Shown here: one piece after another, positions 34,443 to 45,523 of the stretch
Position numbering within the stretch: the stretch's first letter is position 1
Layout: each line of letters opens with the position of its first letter
The notes under the pieces: generated by a model
Database searches by the model: none
Told to the model about the DNA's origin: nothing
What the model saw: the letters and a program-made list of their open reading frames with translations, nothing else
Program-made: the position numbers and the translations under genes
DNA from: Gordonia hankookensis
GTDB taxonomy: Bacteria; Actinomycetota; Actinomycetes; Mycobacteriales; Mycobacteriaceae
NCBI RefSeq assembly: GCF_014673215.1
Contig: NZ_JACWMS010000005.1
Location: 341,032-405,031 of the forward strand
Reading direction: 5' to 3'
Length of the DNA: 64,000 nt

Positions 34443-35141
34443 GTGCCGATTCCTTCAATCAACCCCTACCAGATTCCCCGTGGACCGTTCCCCCGTCGCG
34501 TGAACTGGACACTCGAGGCTCCGCGCACCGCGCTGCTCATCCATGACATGCAGCGGTACTTCATCGACGCCTACGAGGTGGAGCAGGAACCGATGGCGAC
34601 GGCCTTACCGAACATGGTCCGGATCCGTCAAGCGTGCCGACGCGCCGGCGTCCCGGTCGTCTACACGGCCCAGCCGGGTGACCAGCATCCCTCGCGACGT
34701 GGCATTCTCGCCGACTTCTGGGGCGTCGGGCTCGACGCGGGTCGCGACGAGGAGATCATTCCGGAACTCGACCCACGCCTCGGCGACATCGAGGTCACCA
34801 AGTGGCGCTATTCCGGCTTCCAGCGCACCGACCTCCGGCAACTGCTCGGCCATCACGGACGCGATCAGCTGATCGTCGTAGGCGTATACGCCCACATGGG
34901 ATGCATGATCAGCGCCACAGAGGCCTTCATGAGCGACGTCGCACCCTTCTTCGTGGTCGATGCCATGGGCGATTTCACCCGCGAGGAGCACGAGATGGCG
35001 GCCGAGTACATCGGTAAGCGCGCCGGGTTGGTGGTGACCACCGATGAGATCGTCGCGGCCGTGCAGGCGACCGCGGCCGCCGGCGCCGTACCCACCGACG
35101 CCGCACCCACCGAATCGTTGACGAACGGATCGCCGCGGTGA
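34443..35141 (+). CDS. Isochorismatase (stand-alone, EntB/DhbB N-terminal type)
   Basis: Hydrolyses isochorismate to 2,3-dihydro-2,3-dihydroxybenzoate and pyruvate. The 232 residues keep the catalytic aspartate (LLIHDMQRYF), lysine (EVTKWRYSGF) and cysteine region (GVYAHMGCMISATEAFM), and begin with the SINPYQIP motif of siderophore isochorismatases. Unlike E. coli EntB there is no fused carrier domain; the tail is a short Ala/Thr-rich linker. Leaderless GTG start, controlled by the iron box. The next gene overlaps it by four bases. Confidence 0.92.
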   Translation: MPIPSINPYQIPRGPFPRRVNWTLEAPRTALLIHDMQRYFIDAYEVEQEPMATALPNMVRIRQACRRAGVPVVYTAQPGDQHPSRRGILADFWGVGLDAGRDEEIIPELDPRLGDIEVTKWRYSGFQRTDLRQLLGHHGRDQLIVVGVYAHMGCMISATEAFMSDVAPFFVVDAMGDFTREEHEMAAEYIGKRAGLVVTTDEIVAAVQATAAAGAVPTDAAPTESLTNGSPR

Positions 35142-35866
35142 TCGACGCGAACGCCGCAGGCGTCGCCGGCATCGCGGGCCGCCGAGCGGTGGTCACCGGC
35201 GCGAACGGTGGTATCGGTCGCGCCGTCGTCGGTGCCCTCCGGGCCGCCGGCGCCGAGGTGGACGGGTGGGACGTCGACGGCCCGGGCATCCGGCCGGTCG
35301 ACGTCACCGATCGGTCTGGCGTCGAAGCGGCGTGGCGCGCACACGAAGAGGACGTCGGACCGGTCGATCTCGTGGTCACCGCGGCAGGTGTCATGACCGA
35401 CGACTGGGATCGCTGCATGGCCGTCAACGCCGGCGGTGTGAGACATGTGCTCGATGCGGCGGTCTCGGCGATGACACCGCGCGGTCGTGGGTGCGCCGTG
35501 GTCATCTCCAGCAATGCCGGCACCACGCCCCGCGCCGAGATGGCACCGTATGCGGCGTCCAAGGCCGCGGCCACGTCCTATGCGCGCAGCGTCGGGTTGG
35601 CAACGGCCTCCGATGGCCTCCGCGTCAACATAGTCTCACCAGGCTCCACCGACACCCCGATGCTCCGCGGCATGTGGTCGTCGACGACCGATCGGGATGC
35701 GGTGCTCGCGGGCGATCCTCATCGATATCGGCTCGGTATACCGTTGCAGCGCATCGCCGAACCCGCCGACATCGCTGCTGCCGTCGTCTTTCTGGCCTCG
35801 GATGCGGCACAACATGTCACGATGCACGATCTGCGTGTCGACGGGGGCGCGACGTTGGACATGTGA
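35138..35866 (+). CDS. 2,3-dihydro-2,3-dihydroxybenzoate dehydrogenase
   Basis: A 242-residue short-chain dehydrogenase (EntA/DhbA type) that oxidises the isochorismatase product to 2,3-dihydroxybenzoate with NAD. Nucleotide loop TGANGGIG, catalytic serine in VISSNAG, YAASK tyrosine-lysine pair, and NIVSPGSTDTPML are all visible, the last being typical of EntA-like proteins. Its GTG start overlaps the isochorismatase stop, so the two are translated together. Isochorismate synthase is missing from the window and must be elsewhere or replaced. Confidence 0.9.
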   Translation: MIDANAAGVAGIAGRRAVVTGANGGIGRAVVGALRAAGAEVDGWDVDGPGIRPVDVTDRSGVEAAWRAHEEDVGPVDLVVTAAGVMTDDWDRCMAVNAGGVRHVLDAAVSAMTPRGRGCAVVISSNAGTTPRAEMAPYAASKAAATSYARSVGLATASDGLRVNIVSPGSTDTPMLRGMWSSTTDRDAVLAGDPHRYRLGIPLQRIAEPADIAAAVVFLASDAAQHVTMHDLRVDGGATLDM

Positions 35867-35978
35867 TGCGGGTGCATGCAACGCAACGCACCCGGCCGGC
35901 GCTGGGACGCCGTCATCCCAGGAGATGAATTGTCTGACCACCATGCCGTCGAGGCGAACGGGCGGTCAGAATCGACGT

Positions 35979-36818
35979 ATGCCGCGCCCACCGAGTCCAC
36001 CGCCGCCGGTACCACCGGTCCGCACCATCGACGAGGTGGTCGCGGCCATCGACACGATCGTCTCATGGTCGGGCAGTGAATCGAGCCGGTTGGGATACTT
36101 TGCGGCGCTCTACAAACGCATCACACTTGCCGTGGGCGTCGCCATCGACGACGGCGTCTTCGATGATGGTCCGCGGATGGAGCGATTCGACGCTGTGTTC
36201 GCGTCCCGGTATCTCGACGCCGTGAACGGCCACTTTCATCCCGACCGGTTCCCGAAGCCCACCCGATCGTGGCGAAACACGTTCGCAGGCGCTGACCGAT
36301 CCGATCCGATCATCCTGCAGCACATGCTGTCCGGCATCAACAGTCATATCGTCCTCGATCTCGGCATCGCCGCGGTGGAGACGGTCGGCCGCCGGAATCT
36401 GGTGTCACTGCGTAGGGATTTCGACACCGTCAACGCGGTGCTGGCCGGTCAGCTCAACGGTGTGGTGGAGGACCTCAACGAACTCTCCCCCGCGCTCGCG
36501 GACATCTACGCCACCTTTGCGCGACACCAGATCTTTCTGCTGAACGGGGCGATCAAGGGCTGCCGCGACAGCGCCTGGCGCTTCGCCACCGTGCTGGCAC
36601 TGGAACCGGGCTTCCTCCGGCGCGCGACAATCACGGCCCGCGACCTGCAGGTGGCCCGTCAGTCCGCGCTCGCCTTCGATCCGCCCGGCCTGATCGGAGT
36701 GCTCGACCGCGCGGTGGTGGAGGTGGCGAGTCGCGAGAGTCGCGATGTGGCACACAACATCCGGGTGCTCGACGAGGTCGCGTCGTCGCCGTCCCGGATC
36801 GTCACCGAGCTCGACTGA
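35979..36818 (+). CDS. DUF5995 family protein
   Basis: A 279-residue helical protein of unknown function. After a proline-rich start (PPSPPPPVPPVRTIDEVV) the conserved core includes RLGYFAALYKRITLAV, RMERFDAVFASRYLDAV and HMLSGINSHIVLDLGIAA with histidines and acidic residues that could bind a metal. No signal peptide. ATG 35979 is supported by CAGAAT six bases upstream; an earlier ATG at 35943 is in frame. It is convergent with meaB and ends 21 bases from it. The 112 bases before it show nothing else. Confidence 0.78.
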   Translation: MPRPPSPPPPVPPVRTIDEVVAAIDTIVSWSGSESSRLGYFAALYKRITLAVGVAIDDGVFDDGPRMERFDAVFASRYLDAVNGHFHPDRFPKPTRSWRNTFAGADRSDPIILQHMLSGINSHIVLDLGIAAVETVGRRNLVSLRRDFDTVNAVLAGQLNGVVEDLNELSPALADIYATFARHQIFLLNGAIKGCRDSAWRFATVLALEPGFLRRATITARDLQVARQSALAFDPPGLIGVLDRAVVEVASRESRDVAHNIRVLDEVASSPSRIVTELD

Positions 36819-36839
36819 TCCGGGTCGACGGCTCGCCGC

Positions 36840-37873
36840 TCATGACGACGACGTCGGAGCGCTGTCGAATGCGTCGACGATCTGCTGCGCGGCGAGCGCG
36901 GGCGTCAGTTCGCCCGACCGGATCTGCTGTTCGACCTCGGCGCGGATCCCCTTGACCTCTGGACTCTCACCGAGGCGCGCCAGGACGATGTCGCGCACCA
37001 TCGCCCACGTCCAGTCGATCTGCTGCTGATTACGCCGGGCCGCGAACTGCCCGGCGTCGGTGAGGGTCTGCTTGTGGCGGAGCACGGCGTCCCAGTACTC
37101 GGCGACGCCGACGTTCTCGATCGCGCTCATCGTCTGCACGGGTGGCACCCACAGGGCATCGTGCGGATAGATCAACCGCAGCGCGTTCTTGAGTTCGCGG
37201 GCCGCCCCCTTGGCCTCGGTGAGATGCTTCCCATCGGCCTTGTTGACCACCACCACATCGGCGAGTTCCAGGACGCCTTTCTTGATGCCCTGCAACGAAT
37301 CCCCGGTCCGGGCGAGCGTCAGGAACGTGAAGGTGTCGACCATGTTCGCGACCGTCACCTCGGACTGTCCGACCCCGACCGTCTCCACGAGGACCACATC
37401 GAATCCGGCTGCCTCGAGCAGCACGATGCTCTCGCGGGTCGCCTTGGCCACGCCGCCGAGGGTGCCCGAGGTCGGCGACGGACGAATGTAGGCGTCTTTC
37501 GACATCGAGAGGCGCCCCATCCGGGTCTTGTCGCCCAGGATGGAGCCGCCGGTCCGGGTCGACGACGGATCCACCGCGAGCACCGCGACCTTGTGCCCCT
37601 GCTCGATCAGGTACATCCCGAGTGCCTCGATGGTGGTCGACTTCCCCACCCCGGGAACCCCGGTGATCCCGACCCGGAACGAGTTCCCCGCGTGTGGGGT
37701 CAGACGCAGCAGCAGCTCCTGGGCGGCCGCGCGATGATCCGGCCGTGCCGACTCGACGAGTGTGATGGCCCGGGCGAGGTCGGAACGCCGATCGGCCCGA
37801 ACCGCCGCCTCGAGGGCGTCGACATCGATCGATCTACGCGCCGCCGTGGCCGGACCCGAGGGTTGATCGCCCA

Positions 37874-37877
<4 letters not shown>
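36840..37877 (-). CDS. meaB: Methylmalonyl-CoA mutase-associated GTPase MeaB
   Basis: A G3E-family P-loop GTPase that loads and protects the adenosylcobalamin cofactor of methylmalonyl-CoA mutase. The Walker A motif GVPGVGKST is near residue 73, DPSS and the NKADG specificity motif follow, and the C-terminal helices mediate dimerisation. Its ATG overlaps the mutB stop by four bases, so mutA-mutB-meaB is a single operon, as in Rv1492-Rv1496. Confidence 0.95.
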
Positions 37878-40161
<2,284 letters not shown>

Positions 40162-40165
<4 letters not shown>

Positions 40166-42081
40166 GATGTCGCTCCCGCTGGTTCATCGGTCAGCTGGTC
40201 GAGAAGGTCGCGCAGGATTGCCACCGCGTCGATACCGACCCGCAGCGATCCGTCCGGCCGGTCGTCTCCGTCGGGCCACTCCTTCTCGGGCCCGGCCAGC
40301 AGCACCGTGCGCAGACCGGCCGCGCGGGCGGCCTGCAGCGCGGTGGCGCCGTCGTCGGCATACCGCTGCTTGCTGCCGCAGATCACCGCGATCGATGTGT
40401 TCGCGTCTCCCGCTGCCACGGGGATGTCGTCGGCGGTCAAGGGTCCCGGGTTCACCACCGAGATACCTCCGGCGGCAAGAAGATTCGCGATGAACGTGGT
40501 CCGGCCGTTGTGCTCCGCCACGGATCCGAGCGGTAGCAGCAGAACGGTTGGCCGTCGGCCGGTGTCGGCGAGAACGGCGTCGGATCGATCGCGCAGTTCC
40601 TCGAACGAACGCCCGACCCGGGCGAGTCGCGGCGCCCCGAGCGGTACGTCGGTCGCGCCGGCCACGTCCGAACCCAAGGGCTTCTCGTCGAGATTCGGGA
40701 ATTCGTTGACGCCGGTCACCGAGGTCCGACGATGGGCAACCGACTCCTCGCGATTGGCGAGGGAGGCGCCCACCCGGTCGGTGATCCAGCCGGAGTCGAG
40801 GGCGGGGCGGTACCCGCCCACCGATTCGATCTGGCCGAAGACCGTCCAGGCATTCGACGCGAGGTCGTCGGTGAGTGATTCGACGAACCAGGAGCCGCCG
40901 GCCGGATCCAGCACTCGGCCGATGTTGGATTCCTCGAGCAGCAGCAGTTGCGTGTTGCGAGCGATACGACGGGAGAACGACGCACTCGAGGTGCGGCTGC
41001 CGACCGGGATCGCGGCGTCGAATCCGAGGGCCGTGACCTGATCGGCACCACCGACACCCGCCCCGAACGAGGCGATCGTGGTGCGCAGCATGTTGACCCA
41101 GGGGTCACGCTGACTCTGCATGGCCAGGTCGGTGACGCCATGGGTGATCGCGGCCCCGGCCTCGGGGGCGCCGACCACCTCGGCCACCCGTGCCCAGACC
41201 TTGCGCAGCGCACGGAACTTGGCGATGGTCGCGAACTGATCGTCTCCCGCGGACACCGCGAAGGTGATCTGGCGCAGCGCATCCGCCGGCGACAGTCCGG
41301 CCTGGGTGAGGTCACGCAGGTGCGTGACGGCGGCCGCGATCTGCAGTGCCAGCTCGAGTCCGTTGTCGGCCCCCGCGGTGGCGAAATCCGTTCCGTCGAC
41401 GCGGAATGTCCGGACGCCTGCCGGCAGATCTGCGGCCAGCGAGGTCGCCTCCGCGATATCGACTGTCGCGCGACCCGAGAAGGCAGCGGTCAACGGTGAC
41501 AGACCGAGAGAGGTGATCGTCGAGGTCGTGGGCGCGATGGACTCGGGCGCGGCTGCCGCTGCCGCACAGACCGACAGCAGGGCCCGCGCGGAGGCGATGC
41601 CGTCGGCACCGGCGTCCAGGGTCACCGGGATCAGATCCAGATAGACGCCGTCGAGGACCGCGGCCAGGTCGTCGGGTGAGATGCCTGCGCCGACGTTCAA
41701 CCACAGTCCGCTCGTGCCCTTGGACAGGGCATCGAGTACGGACTGATTGACGTCGGCGGCCGATGTCGAATCGTCACCGAATCGTTCGGTCACCCGCCAG
41801 CCCATGGTGACGTCGCGATCGGGGTCGGCACCCCGGACGAACGGGAACCCTCCGGGCAGGCCGGATTCCGCGTTCTCATCCCTGCGTGTGTACAGCGGAC
41901 GGATCCGGAGTCCATCGAGAGTGGTGGTGGACAAGAGCTCTTCGGCCGAGGCCGGCAATTCCTCGACAGTGGACCGCCGGGACTTCGCCAAGACAGCGGC
42001 AGCGGCTTCCGACCAGGCCTGATAGGCCTCGTCGAGCGACCGGTCGGACCGATCGGATTTCGACGCAGTGGTCTGCGGCAT
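40162..42081 (-). CDS. mutA: Methylmalonyl-CoA mutase small subunit
   Basis: The 639-residue non-catalytic partner of MutB. It keeps the barrel architecture but lacks the DxHxxG cobalamin motif in its C-terminal domain (ICGSKQRYADDGATALQ stands where a Rossmann-like domain remains), as usual for this subunit. I chose ATG 42081, with GGAGG 11 bases upstream; GTG 42093 is in frame but fused to that Shine-Dalgarno sequence. First gene of the operon. Confidence 0.95.
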
Positions 42082-42196
42082 GGGGCGTGACACCTCCGTG
42101 TTGCTCGGGTCGAGCGCGTACCCGACTTTAGCCGAACGCTCGCTCGGCTCTCACATCGAGGGCCGATCGTGACACATCCCACGGGTCGCGCCCGCG

Positions 42197-42202
42197 TAGT
42201 AT
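42197..42202 (+). promoter_or_regulatory. -10 element of a leaderless promoter (TVP38-like gene)
   Basis: TAGTAT is followed by 6 bases and GTG 42209. Confidence 0.65.
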
Positions 42203-42208
42203 TGCGCG

Positions 42209-42979
42209 GTGCCCACCGAGTCCCCCACGGTCCCCGACGACACGTCGGGATCACCGATCACCGATCTCGGGACGAGTGGCTCATCCCGTCCCGTCCGGCG
42301 CGGTGTCGATGCCCGCGTGATCCGCCGGGCACTGCTGCTGACCGCTGTCGTCGCCGTCGTCCTGGTGGGCTCCTACCTGATCCCGATGCCGTCGGTGGCG
42401 AGCGTGCGGACCTGGGGCGAGAGCCTGGGTCCGGCGTTCGCCTGGGTGTTCTTCGCCGCGTATGCGGTGGTGACGATCGCGCCGTTCCCGCGCTCGACCT
42501 TCACCGTGATGTCGGGCATCTTCTTCGGCCCGGTCGTCGGATTCACCGGAGCGATGATCGCCTCGACGGTGGCCGCGATCGTCGCCTTCTGGTTCGTCCG
42601 AACGGTGGGACGCGATCGTGTCCGGCCTTACCTGAAGAAGCCGGTGGTCCGCGCCGTCGAGTACCGGCTGAGCCGGCGGGGGTGGCTCGCGGTCGGTTCG
42701 CTACGTCTCATCGCGGCCTGCCCGTTCTCGGTGGCCAACTACTGCTCGGCGCTCTCCTCGGTGCGGTTCGTCCCGTACCTCGTGGCGACGGTGATCGGTA
42801 TGGCCCCCGGTACCGCGGCAGTGGTCTTTCTCGGTGACGCCATGACCGGGCGGCGCGATCCACTTCTGCTGCTGCTCAGCGCGTGCTTCTTCGCCGTCGG
42901 CATCGTCGGCCTGATCCTCGACGCCCGGCTGCCGGTCAGCAGCTCCCGAGACGCGATCGAGACAAGTACGAGCCCTTGA
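42209..42979 (+). CDS. TVP38/TMEM64 (DedA-superfamily) membrane protein
   Basis: A 256-residue membrane protein with a VTT domain, in the position of Rv1491c. About six hydrophobic segments; the conserved stretch is VTIAPFPRSTFTVMSGIFFGPVVGF and later RLIAACPFSVANYCSAL. Relatives are thought to move lipids between membrane leaflets or maintain proton-motive force, but no substrate is assigned. The N-terminal 35 residues are disordered. The stop codon lies inside the first CTTGAT inverted repeat of the next operon. Confidence 0.87.
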   Translation: MPTESPTVPDDTSGSPITDLGTSGSSRPVRRGVDARVIRRALLLTAVVAVVLVGSYLIPMPSVASVRTWGESLGPAFAWVFFAAYAVVTIAPFPRSTFTVMSGIFFGPVVGFTGAMIASTVAAIVAFWFVRTVGRDRVRPYLKKPVVRAVEYRLSRRGWLAVGSLRLIAACPFSVANYCSALSSVRFVPYLVATVIGMAPGTAAVVFLGDAMTGRRDPLLLLLSACFFAVGIVGLILDARLPVSSSRDAIETSTSP

Positions 42980-42995
42980 TCTCGCCGGATCAAGG
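42974..42995. promoter_or_regulatory. CTTGAT inverted repeat, copy 1
   Basis: CCTTGATC (42974-42981) and GATCAAGG (42988-42995) are perfect arms around six bases. It covers the TVP38 stop and lies about 100 bases before the SatD-like gene. Confidence 0.55.
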
Positions 42996-43042
42996 CAATG
43001 ACCCTCACATCGACGACTCTCACATCGACATAAAGCCAGAAG

Positions 43043-43064
43043 GCTTGATCTTGGCCTATCAAGC
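43043..43064. promoter_or_regulatory. CTTGAT inverted repeat, copy 2, over the SatD-like promoter
   Basis: GCTTGAT (43043-43049) and ATCAAGC (43058-43064) flank eight bases. It covers the likely -35 and spacer. A further half-site, CCTTGATAG, follows at 43071-43079 next to the ribosome-binding site. Confidence 0.6.
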
Positions 43065-43073
43065 AGATAGCCT
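43045..43073 (+). promoter_or_regulatory. Promoter of the SatD-like operon
   Basis: TTGATC (43045-43050) and TAGCCT (43068-43073) are 17 bases apart, followed by TGGAGG at 43081 and ATG 43094. Confidence 0.55.
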
Positions 43074-43093
43074 TGATAGTTGGAGGTGATTCG

Positions 43094-43699
43094 ATGTTTG
43101 TCCTCACAGTCGATCAACGAGCCAGTCGACGCGACATCGATCGTGTGGACGGCCTCCTCGACGTCATGTCGAACGCCGATCTCCTCCGGCCGTTCGAGCG
43201 GACCGCTGGAGACGAGGTCCAGGCCGTCGCCGACGACGCCGCTGTGGTCGCGCGGCTCGCGGTGACGTTGGCCGCCGACGGTCACTGGAGCGTGGGGATC
43301 GGCGTGGGACCCGTGGCACTGCCTCTCCCCTCCTCCACACGCGCGGGCCGCGGGCCTGCATTCGAATATGCGCGGGAGGCCGTGGACTCCGCCAAGAACC
43401 AGCGGGTCCCGCTGTCCATCCGGGGTACGGACGACACCTGGTCCCGTCATGCCCAGACCGCCGCGCGTCTGCTCGCCGACGTCGTCGCCGCACGCAGCGA
43501 ACCCGGCGCCGAAGCCGTCCGGGTGATGCACACCGGGGTGACACAGGCCGACGGGGCGGCCCGGCTCGGCATCACGCCACAGGCGATGTCCCAGCGCTTG
43601 CGGAGCGCCCGTTGGGACATCGACGACGACGCCCACATCTTGCTGACCGAACTCCTCAGGAGGGCAGACATGACCGACAGCTCAGGCGGGACCGCGTGA
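43094..43699 (+). CDS. SatD-like protein: palm-like domain plus C-terminal HTH
   Basis: A 201-residue protein. The N-terminal part has a pattern reminiscent of GGDEF/cyclase palm domains: strand MFVLTVDQRAS with D7, then ERTAGDEVQAV (D40, E41), then WSVGIGVGPV (65-74) and the helix GPAFEYAREAVDSAKNQ. Residues 149-172 (VTQADGAARLGITPQAMSQRLR) form a helix-turn-helix. I take it for a SatD-family regulator; whether it binds or makes a nucleotide is unknown. GGAGG seven bases before ATG. Its stop overlaps the start of a membrane-protein gene, a pairing suggesting membrane-coupled sensing. CTTGAT repeats upstream suit autoregulation. Confidence 0.65.
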   Translation: MFVLTVDQRASRRDIDRVDGLLDVMSNADLLRPFERTAGDEVQAVADDAAVVARLAVTLAADGHWSVGIGVGPVALPLPSSTRAGRGPAFEYAREAVDSAKNQRVPLSIRGTDDTWSRHAQTAARLLADVVAARSEPGAEAVRVMHTGVTQADGAARLGITPQAMSQRLRSARWDIDDDAHILLTELLRRADMTDSSGGTA

Positions 43700-44289
43700 C
43701 CGCTGCCGCCATCGCCGTGTTCGTCGCGGCCGCGCTGATCCCGATCGTGCCCGTAGTACTCCGCGGCCACGACGTCGGCGGCGTCGCCCGACGGCCTCGG
43801 GCGGCGATGGTGCTCGACGGGGTCACCGCCGGCGCGATGATCGCGCTCGCCGGAACAGCCGCGATCATCGCGACGACCACCGGCCCGGCGCGGGGCGCGG
43901 GCCTGGTGATCACCACCTGCGCCGCGATGGCGGCCGCGGTCGGCGGCGGCGGCTTCGTGGTGCGCGTCGTCCTGTGGACCGGTGGCGTGAGCCCACATCG
44001 CGCATCCGGTGAGAACACCGACCCCACCACGCGTCCCGACGACGACGCGCCCGAGTCCGGACCGCTGCGAGGTGGCCGGGTCATCGGCTATCTGGAACGA
44101 GCGACCGTCGCGGCCACCCTCCTCGCCGGATGGCCCGAGGGGCTCGCGGTGATCCTCGCCGTCAAGAGCCTCGCCCGCTTTCCGGAACTCCGCGCCCCGC
44201 ACGCGAGCGAGCAGTTCATCATGGGAACGTTTGCGTCCGTTCTCTGGGCTGCGTCGATGTCCGGGGTCTGCTACCTCGTCGTCCACTGA
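43696..44289 (+). CDS. Membrane protein paired with SatD-like regulator
   Basis: A 197-residue hydrophobic protein of no recognised family. About four to five membrane segments: near the N-terminus (AAAIAVFVAAALIPIVPVVL), two more before residue 95, a polar loop of about 35 residues rich in Asp, Thr and Pro, and one or two at the end. The GTG start overlaps the SatD-like stop as GTGA, so translation is coupled. Convergent with the SPFH gene, 27 bases apart. Confidence 0.7.
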   Translation: MTAAAIAVFVAAALIPIVPVVLRGHDVGGVARRPRAAMVLDGVTAGAMIALAGTAAIIATTTGPARGAGLVITTCAAMAAAVGGGGFVVRVVLWTGGVSPHRASGENTDPTTRPDDDAPESGPLRGGRVIGYLERATVAATLLAGWPEGLAVILAVKSLARFPELRAPHASEQFIMGTFASVLWAASMSGVCYLVVH

Positions 44290-44316
44290 GACGCCCGCAC
44301 ATAGGGAAGGAGCCTC

Positions 44317-45516
44317 TCACTCGGACGGGGAAGGTGACCGCGTCTGCTCCGCAGCGTCTCCCGCCGGCGGATCCGTCGGCGCCTCGTAGGACAGTTCGCG
44401 GGCGACCCGCGACGTCACCTCCGGGGAAACCGGTTTCCGGGCGACCGCCTCGGCCTCGGCGACGGCCTGCGCCACTTTGGGATCCGAGGCCAGCGAGAAC
44501 CAATCCTCGGTCTCGGACTCGTCGATGGCGCTCGGCTCGTCGTCGCTCGGCGGTTCGTAGCGGAACACCCCGTCGTCGCCCTGCACGCCGAAGGACTTCG
44601 CGAAACCCTGGAGTGCCGAACCGAAATCGGACGGGATGACCCACACCTTGCTCCCCTCGCCCTTGGCCATCTCCGGAAGCTGTTGGAGATACTGATAAGC
44701 CAGCAGTTCCGGGGTCGGTTTACTCGCCTTGATCGCTGCGAACGTCTTCTCGATCGCCTTCGCCTCACCCTGAGCGTTCAGGTATGCCGCGGCGCGGTCA
44801 CCTTGGGCCCTCATGATCCGCGACTGCCGCTCGCCCTCCGCGCCCAGGATCACCGCTTGTTTGGCACCCTCGGCCGCCAGGATCTGGCTCTGCTTGTTGC
44901 CCTCGGCGGTCTTGATGGCCGACTCACGCTGGCCTTCCGCGGCGAGGATGGTCGCCCGCTTCTCGCGGTCGGCCTTCATCTGCTTCTCCATCGACTCCTG
45001 GATCGACGGCGGCGGCATGATGCTCTTGAGCTCGACCCGGGCAACCCGCAGGCCCCAGCGTCCGGTGGCCTCGTCGAGGACGCCGCGCAACTGACCGTTG
45101 ATGGAATCCCGCGACGTCAGCGTCTCCTCGAGGGTCATCCCTCCGACGACGTTCCGCAGAGTCGTGATGGTCAGCTGTTCGACGCCGACGATGTAGTCGT
45201 CGATCTCATAGACCGCCGACCGCGGGTTGGTGACCTGGAAGTAGACGACGGTGTCGATCGAGAGGGTGAGATTGTCCTCGGTGATCACCGGCTGCGGCGG
45301 GAACGAGACCACCCGCTCACGGATGTCCACGCGGGCGCGAATCCGGTCGACGAACGGCAGCAACAGCGTCAGTTGGCCGGACACCGTGCGCGTGTAGCGG
45401 CCGAGCCTCTCGATGACGGCGGCCTCCGCCTGCGGGATGATGGCCACGGATTTCACCAGCATCACCACGACCAGCAACACCACCAGCGCCAATACGATCA
45501 ATCCGGCGTACTCCAT
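44317..45516 (-). CDS. SPFH/stomatin-like protein (paraslipin type)
   Basis: A 399-residue membrane-anchored scaffold (Rv1488 position). One N-terminal helix, the SPFH domain (IPQAEAAVIERLGRYTRT to about residue 200), then a long coiled coil of AEG-repeats (AAEGQRESAIKTAEGNKQSQ) and an acidic tail. Stomatin-like proteins form large rings that organise membrane microdomains and regulate partner proteases. ATG 45516 has GGAAGGG ten bases upstream; GTG 45522 is in frame. Directly follows its usual partner nfeD. Confidence 0.92.
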   Translation of the reverse strand: MEYAGLIVLALVVLLVVVMLVKSVAIIPQAEAAVIERLGRYTRTVSGQLTLLLPFVDRIRARVDIRERVVSFPPQPVITEDNLTLSIDTVVYFQVTNPRSAVYEIDDYIVGVEQLTITTLRNVVGGMTLEETLTSRDSINGQLRGVLDEATGRWGLRVARVELKSIMPPPSIQESMEKQMKADREKRATILAAEGQRESAIKTAEGNKQSQILAAEGAKQAVILGAEGERQSRIMRAQGDRAAAYLNAQGEAKAIEKTFAAIKASKPTPELLAYQYLQQLPEMAKGEGSKVWVIPSDFGSALQGFAKSFGVQGDDGVFRYEPPSDDEPSAIDESETEDWFSLASDPKVAQAVAEAEAVARKPVSPEVTSRVARELSYEAPTDPPAGDAAEQTRSPSPSE

Positions 45517-45523
45517 GATCACG

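Noticed and set aside
27338..36840. Integrated genomic island with tRNA-derived att sites
   Set aside because: No integrase and no second copy of the tRNA 3' end were seen in the region.
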